Positions 58,435-64,000 of a stretch of 64,000 nt of DNA are shown here, piece after piece; position 1 is the stretch's first letter; each line of letters opens with the position of its first letter. This stretch comes from Puffinus mauretanicus (Eukaryota; Chordata; Aves; Procellariiformes; Procellariidae). The stretch spans positions 2,170,001-2,234,000 of the forward strand of contig JAJKFH010003680.1 of the NCBI GenBank assembly GCA_023333565.1, given 5' to 3'. The notes beneath the pieces are model-generated. The model was not told where the DNA came from, did not search any database, and saw only the letters and a list, made by a program, of their open reading frames with translations. Made by a program: the position numbers and the translations under genes.

Positions 58435-61400
58435 CTGAAATAAAAAGAGAAAAAGCAAATATAATTAAATCAGGCGAGAATCAAAACAAGAGCAGCCTCC
58501 ATCTTTAAACAGTGTCACATGGAAAACCTGGAGTATTTACAGCCCCCTGAATGGAGGCTACTGCTCTCCATGCCAGAAAACCAAACGCACTGATCCTTGG
58601 TTCAGCACTCAAGCTGTGGGACACTGTGGCTTAGCCTGGATGGGCTGAAATCCAGAAGGATCACGCTTTCAGCCATACCTTCCTTCCTGAAAATAACTGG
58701 CACCTACACCTCTTCCTTCTGCGAGTGGTGACCTGCCAGCGATCGTGTAAAATGCACTGAAAGCATTCCTAGGGGAAGGATCAGTCAAGACCTGCCTGAC
58801 AGTCACAGAGCCAGTGCTGTGCTGGAAATCCCCTCTCTCAAGGCAGAAGTCAAATTTGCTCTGTTCCTAAATGATCAGTGGACTGCAGGGAAGGTACCAG
58901 CTCCATCCTCGATGCCTGCAAGGATTATTGCTCCTGGCCCTGAGTAATAGCTCATCCCAGTTGGATCAGCCGACCTGCTCCTCTCACGTACTGCCAGAGG
59001 TAAGCGAAGTGCCAGCACATGGTCAGTTCCTTCTTATCTTCTCACGCTTTCCATGACAAAACCAGGTTTCTGGTGTATTTGCCCACAAATCCCCTGAATT
59101 TGTCATTCATCTTTCCCGAGTCCTGCTAAAGGCTAGAGATGAACTGGCCCAGCTCAGCAGACCAATGTTTCCTTTAAATTTAAATTTCTGCTGGAAAGAA
59201 ACAAAATAAAACCCTCCTAGATTTTGAAAAATGCACGGTGACCTTTAGGATGTCTTGTTTCTCAGACCTGGAAACCGCGCTGTGTGTTCAACATGAGAGC
59301 TCTGAATTAGGAAAAAACCAACCACTCTTGAAGTGAGGAGCTTTACAGTTAAGAAGAAAATCTTGGCAAAGGAAACACTGTGCACTAAAAGATTGATACC
59401 AGGATGGCATGCAGCCCTAACAGTGGCACAACTGTGGGCATATAAAGAGATTTTTAAGGTTTTTCTAAGGAGGTTTTTATGAGCAGTTACTGTGAGCAAG
59501 GACTTATTCCCTCGGCACAAAGGCACCGTTTCCTGCCGACAGCTCAGAAGCAGCAAACTGAGACGGGTCCAACTTTCCAAGGGTCTGGAGAAGATCAGTG
59601 GGCTGTGAGGTGACAGCAGCAAGCCCCGAGTCAGGAGATACTTCAGGCATACTGGCAGTGAGCTGACAGCTCTGTTAACTACTTCACTGCTAACCGAAGC
59701 ACAGACCGAGCAAATGGCATGGCTGGTATGGGGAGATCTGTATAAGGTCCCATCAGTGGCAGCTTCTTTTGGCCTTACGTGAAGGAGCCACGGGAGGTGG
59801 AGGATCCTGTTTCGCTCTTCTGGTCTGACTCCATTCACCAGCTTCGACTCTGGGGTACCCTGTGCTCTCCGTGGGGAGACTGGGCCTGAACCTGGCTGCC
59901 AGGTCCAAGAAAACCTGAGTGAACGGTTCATTCAGGCAGCTCAAAACCAGGACTGGTGTTATCTCACGGCAGGACTAGACGACTTCAGGCAGACGGATGC
60001 GCTGGCCAGGCACTCCTCCAGGTCCAAGCTGCCATCGGGACTCCCAGCCGCCAGCCGCGCAGGCGTTTCTGCCTCGCTGGCAGTGCCAAAGGTGGCCGTG
60101 CAGAGGGCAGGGGGGCAGACGGGGCCGACCCCCAGCTGCCAGCTCAGTGTCACACGAGGCCGCCTGGCCGGGGCACGTTTAGGATGCAGAGGTCAGCAGC
60201 CACCACAGAGAAGGGCCAGGAACGCCGGGTGCCACTCCTCCTGCTGCCGGCAATGACTGCTATCACTGGCAAATCCTGCGTACGCTTCCACTCGCTGCTG
60301 GGAGATGATGCACGCCGCTGCCCCTGCCCTGAGCTGTCCCTGCCCCGCACTGAGCTCCTGGGTGTTTCTGTCAGTAACCTGCACAAGTCAAGGGAAGAAT
60401 GTCCTGCAGTTGTCTTCGGGGGGTTTACATCCACCCTAACCTCACTTTGCACCAGTGCAAATAACACGTACTTGTCACGTGGGCAGGGCAAGATTTCTGC
60501 TGCCCTCCATTTTTTTTTTTTAGTTTTAATTTTATTTTCTTGCTCTTGTGCATTAACATTCTGTATCAGATGCCAGAGAGAAGTACAGAGTCATTCAGGG
60601 ATCTAACTTCCCAAGTAACGTCCTTTTTTGTGTCAGGCAGATACAGAGAATCGCGGTAGAATCTACTCCTTGTTTGAGATATTAGTATTAACGGCAAGAC
60701 TACTTTGCTGGCAAGAAAAGGAATACGATAGCTAAAGTGCTTCTTACAGTTGATGGTTCTCCAGGACAGTGAATGTCACCTGCTACAGGTGACATCTGGC
60801 ACCGAGCTGCACTAGCAGAGAGGAATGGCAGAGGTAGGACAGGCACTGATCACTGAATCGCTGTGCCTTCAGCCTTAAGTGTGCACGGCTGATCTCAGCG
60901 GAGAAATATTTGTATTAAAGGATTTACTGGAATCCCACAAGTTGATAGAACAACGATAAACACAGGTAAGATGCTCCATACTTCAAAGAAAACTCTTAAA
61001 CATCAAAGGGATGTGTAAAACAACACAGGGGCATTTCGTCTGCAATCTGCACCAATGCTAAGTGTCTAAACCAAGCTGTGCTGCAACGAGGTTTCTCTAA
61101 CCTGGAAGAGAAATTGAGGATTCTACAGACAAGCTGTGAAGCAAACATACAATCTCAGTTTTACTAGTGAAAAACCCACAGAAATGGTGCATTTGGGAAG
61201 TTGGGATGCAGTAGGCAGAGCAGCTGAACTGCAACCTTGGCTCCCAGGCTGGAACCATGTCGCAGAGAAATCCCAGTGCCAGAGAAAAGGCGACCGATAT
61301 CAGGTGAACTCCTGGTGTGCAAGCTTTCACTGTATAATTTTGTAATAAAAAATGATTTCAACTTTTGGTACAATAAATGCTAGAAAGATCTATTATCCAC

Positions 61401-61732
61401 TTCAGCCGTAAAGATATTACAGGTAACATTAATTTGCCAGGTTTAAAGAATCACTGCTTTGTTTTTAGGGCAATAAAAGCACATAACTAGGTGTGGGCAG
61501 ACCGCACGATAGGAAACCTCATTTCATTCAGCCACGCCAAAGGAGTTTCCACTGCGCCTGCTGCCCCTGGCAGCACATCCCTGCCGCAGCCACAGCTCCC
61601 GCAGGGATGGAGGAGCTGCGACAGCTCAGGAGACTGTTCAATGAAACAGGCTAAGTTACATCTAAATCTGCAGCCAGCTCAGGACATAAATACACAGAAA
61701 ATGACCTAGATTGTTGCTTTGTGCCTAACAGT

Positions 61733-61768
61733 ATTGCTGAATACAATGCTGAATACATTGCTGAATAT
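61733..61768. repeat. Short tandem repeat, 12-mer x3
   Basis: Three contiguous units of AWTGCTGAATAY. Intronic, with no evident role. Confidence 0.85.
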
Positions 61769-62582
61769 GCACTAATATTTTTTCCTGTGACTGCTTCAAT
61801 GAGACCGATACAATGCACAGACATTTCTCTGATCCGGAGCAATTTAATGAAACGAAGTCTTATCATCCCACGATTCAACACCATCCAGCAGACTTGCCTG
61901 GCTTTTTGTTTGATTTTAACCAAAATCTGAGAAAGCACCTGCCCGTGCTAATTCATTTCTCTTGCCCCTACCAGATGTGTTGAGCTGCACGCAATCAGTG
62001 TGACGAGGAGACACCAACCACTTCAGAGTGGAGCCATGCCACCAGCTGCACCCGTGCGGCAACGGCGCAGCCACAGAAACACAGAGTTATGGCTGGCCAC
62101 GCTCCTGCCTCGTTACAGAGGCATTTATGAACACTTCCAGTGAATGGATGCTTCCTAAAGGAGCCTAGAGTTTTGGCCAGGTGCCTATTACTTTCCTGCA
62201 GGATTTCAGCCCCTGATGTTACAAGGACATGGTCAAGAAGCACAGGATTGCTGCAGGAAGGAGCGGTGCAGAGGGCTCCGTCCTGCTCACGCCCACCCCA
62301 ACACCCGCCGAGCTCCAGCAGTGGTAACAGCTGTGCCCAGCTGTGCCCAGCCAAAAGTTTCAATTTACTGTGTCTTATTCAGCTGGTGGTGCCAGCCCAA
62401 CAGTGAGCATCTGCCAGGGACATCCCCACCTTCTTCCTTGTACCACTGTCTTCACCCCACGGTGAGCTACCAAGAAGAGCCAAATTTTCAGAAAATCCAG
62501 TGGGACCCTCTTACTTAAAAAATCAACAGTTTGCTGTCACTGAGAAAAGCAGCATCTCTCTGGCCCACAGCTTTGGTGCTCA

Positions 62583-62692
62583 CATGAGCTCTGAGCAACC
62601 TAACGCAACTCCAAAGCTGGCCTTGCTTTAGGCAAGGAGTTGGGCCATGCAACCTCCAGAGATCCCTTCTGACCCGAATTCTGTGATCTGAA
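62583..62692 (+). mobile_element. CR1 LINE 3'-end fragment
   Basis: Forward orientation. Pieces 'ctctgagcaacctaacgcaa', 'aggcaaggagttgggccatg' and 'cagagatcccttctgaccc' followed by 'gaattctgtgatctg' match the CR1 3' tail, ending in the ATTCTGTGAT octamer. A truncated solo tail in the SCMH1 intron. Confidence 0.88.
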
Positions 62693-64000
62693 CTCGTGGT
62701 TAATCATTTCAGCTCATTAAAGGAACAGAAAACTAATCAATGAAAGTTTTCTGCTGGCTGAACTGTCTTGTTTTGGGTCATACAGGCATCCAGGCCAGCA
62801 CAAGAGAGGACAACACGGAGGAATGGGCCAGCTCCTCGGTGGGCCGGCTGGCATCGGATCAGTTTGGCTGCAGTGAGAAACATCACCCTAAAGATGTTAA
62901 AATCAAACATTGCTGAACTCAGAGCCAAAGAAAAGATGGGCACCACTGACTAGGTTATTAATCACCAAAGGATTAGTTTAAACAAGAGTTCCAGGCTTCC
63001 TGCAGAAACAAAGAGAACTGACAGAGAATTCAAGACCTTAAGCTCTATTTCCTACTGCCAAAATATCCCTTGCCAGTTGACACACGGCACCAGCAGCACC
63101 TGCAGCTGCCCACCACACTGTGACTCAAACTATTATTTACAGAAGACTCTGTAAAGTTGCCGTCCACACTTTGAGGGTTAGCCCACAGAAAGCAGCATTT
63201 GTCACTCACCAGCTTATCTCAGGCTTGTCACAGCTTGAAGAAGACAAAACTATGTCCTTGGGATAAGAATAACAAAGCCAAAACTTGTACGAAAATACGG
63301 AACAGAAGAGTTAAAGATGGAGAACTGTTTCCTACCTTTCTCTCAGATACACCAGCTATTTATCAGTCTGCATTTACTAACAGCTGCTGGACCGCAAAAC
63401 CCGAAATCTCCATTTTACGTGCTAAGGGCTACTGTACTCTCAGATCCAGCCACAGCTTACACCCCTTTTCTCTAGAGATATCAGTAATGAGCATTACAGT
63501 GTCCCAAAACACAGGGGTGGTTTCTGAGAAGACTGAAAACGCCATCCATATCCATTTTAAAGCACCTATGAAGAATGCCCTGCAGGCCACCCGTCCAGTG
63601 GTTCTTTGGTGCTCCAGCTGCCCCTTGTCCCATCTTCAGCACTGCATGGTCAGAAGCATGACTCAAACAGATGGGTTAGAGAGACACATTTAAGACAAGC
63701 AAATTTGCCAGAGAACAGAAATCTTGTTGAGATCTGGCTGAATCCTTCCCTGGATGCAGCAGTTCAAACCTAGACATCCTGAGGGCTGGAGCCGGACAGG
63801 AACCTGAGTTCAGTGCCTGTCCGAGAGCAAGATGTGAAAGCTTCAAACCTTTGTGATTCTTCCCAAAGCAGAGACCATCATCACTGGCCACCACGAGCAC
63901 GACTGGGACATACATACAGGCCCTGGGAAGGCTCCAGACTTGGTACGTCCTGACCTCTCAGCAGGCTAGGCAGACATAACACAGGAGAAAAGGTCAGAGC

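Larger units (their letters stand above)
58435..64000 (-). other. SCMH1 upstream intron running off the window
   Basis: No MBT-repeat coding sequence was recognised on the minus strand, so the remaining 5' exons lie beyond 64000 or are too short to see. The 228-codon minus frame at 59245..59931 has no domain and no phase-compatible splice sites. One CR1 tail and one short tandem repeat are annotated separately. Confidence 0.55.

Noticed and set aside
59245..59931. 228-codon minus-strand frame upstream of the SCMH1 exons
   Set aside because: Does not resemble MBT repeats or any family I know, and shows no phase-compatible splice sites joining it to the 58434 exon.

Overview
The window is vertebrate nuclear DNA, most likely from a bird. 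The only recognisable interspersed repeats are CR1 LINE fragments, some ending in the ATTCTRTG-type CR1 tail. The genes are split into short exons with GT-AG introns, and introns are compact next to mammalian orthologues. The order CTPS1 then SCMH1 matches a vertebrate block (human 1p34; from memory, chicken microchromosome 23). I cannot name the species.

Layout. Positions 1 to about 14,700 hold no gene I can recognise. They contain short tandem repeats, one possible MIR-like SINE, an AT-rich patch, and two reverse-oriented CR1 insertions, one with a long decayed reverse-transcriptase frame. From 14,700 to 15,720 lies a TATA-less CpG-island promoter with a GC-box array and NRF1-like palindromes. 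From 15,736 to 32,314 on the plus strand is a complete CTPS1 gene (CTP synthase 1). Its seventeen coding exons sum to 1,776 nt, giving exactly 591 codons plus stop, with every splice phase matching. A CR1 copy sits in its last intron. From 32.6 to 38.5 kb is a tail-to-tail intergenic interval, GC-rich in its right half. From about 38.47 to beyond 64 kb on the minus strand is the 3' part of SCMH1, a Polycomb-group Scm homologue: 3' UTR, SAM domain, linker exons, SLED domain and a basic, Pro-rich linker. The upstream MBT-repeat exons lie outside the window, so the gene is 5'-partial here.

The two genes are not functionally linked. CTPS1 makes CTP from UTP, ATP and glutamine in the cytosol. SCMH1 is a nuclear chromatin repressor. 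They converge, and their 3' ends face each other.

Points worth a second look are: a 153-bp near-identical duplication of the distal SCMH1 3'-end sequence 2.4 kb away in the intergenic region; an in-frame upstream ATG in CTPS1 exon 1 that could add 40 residues with a presequence-like composition; a phase-perfect 132-nt candidate cassette exon in SCMH1 with an alternative, frame-breaking acceptor; a CpG island over the SCMH1 3' UTR; and the lack of a recognisable SLFNL1 gene between the two. I found no CRISPR array, operon or other prokaryotic-type system, and no convincing novel system. The window is mostly ordinary avian gene sequence.
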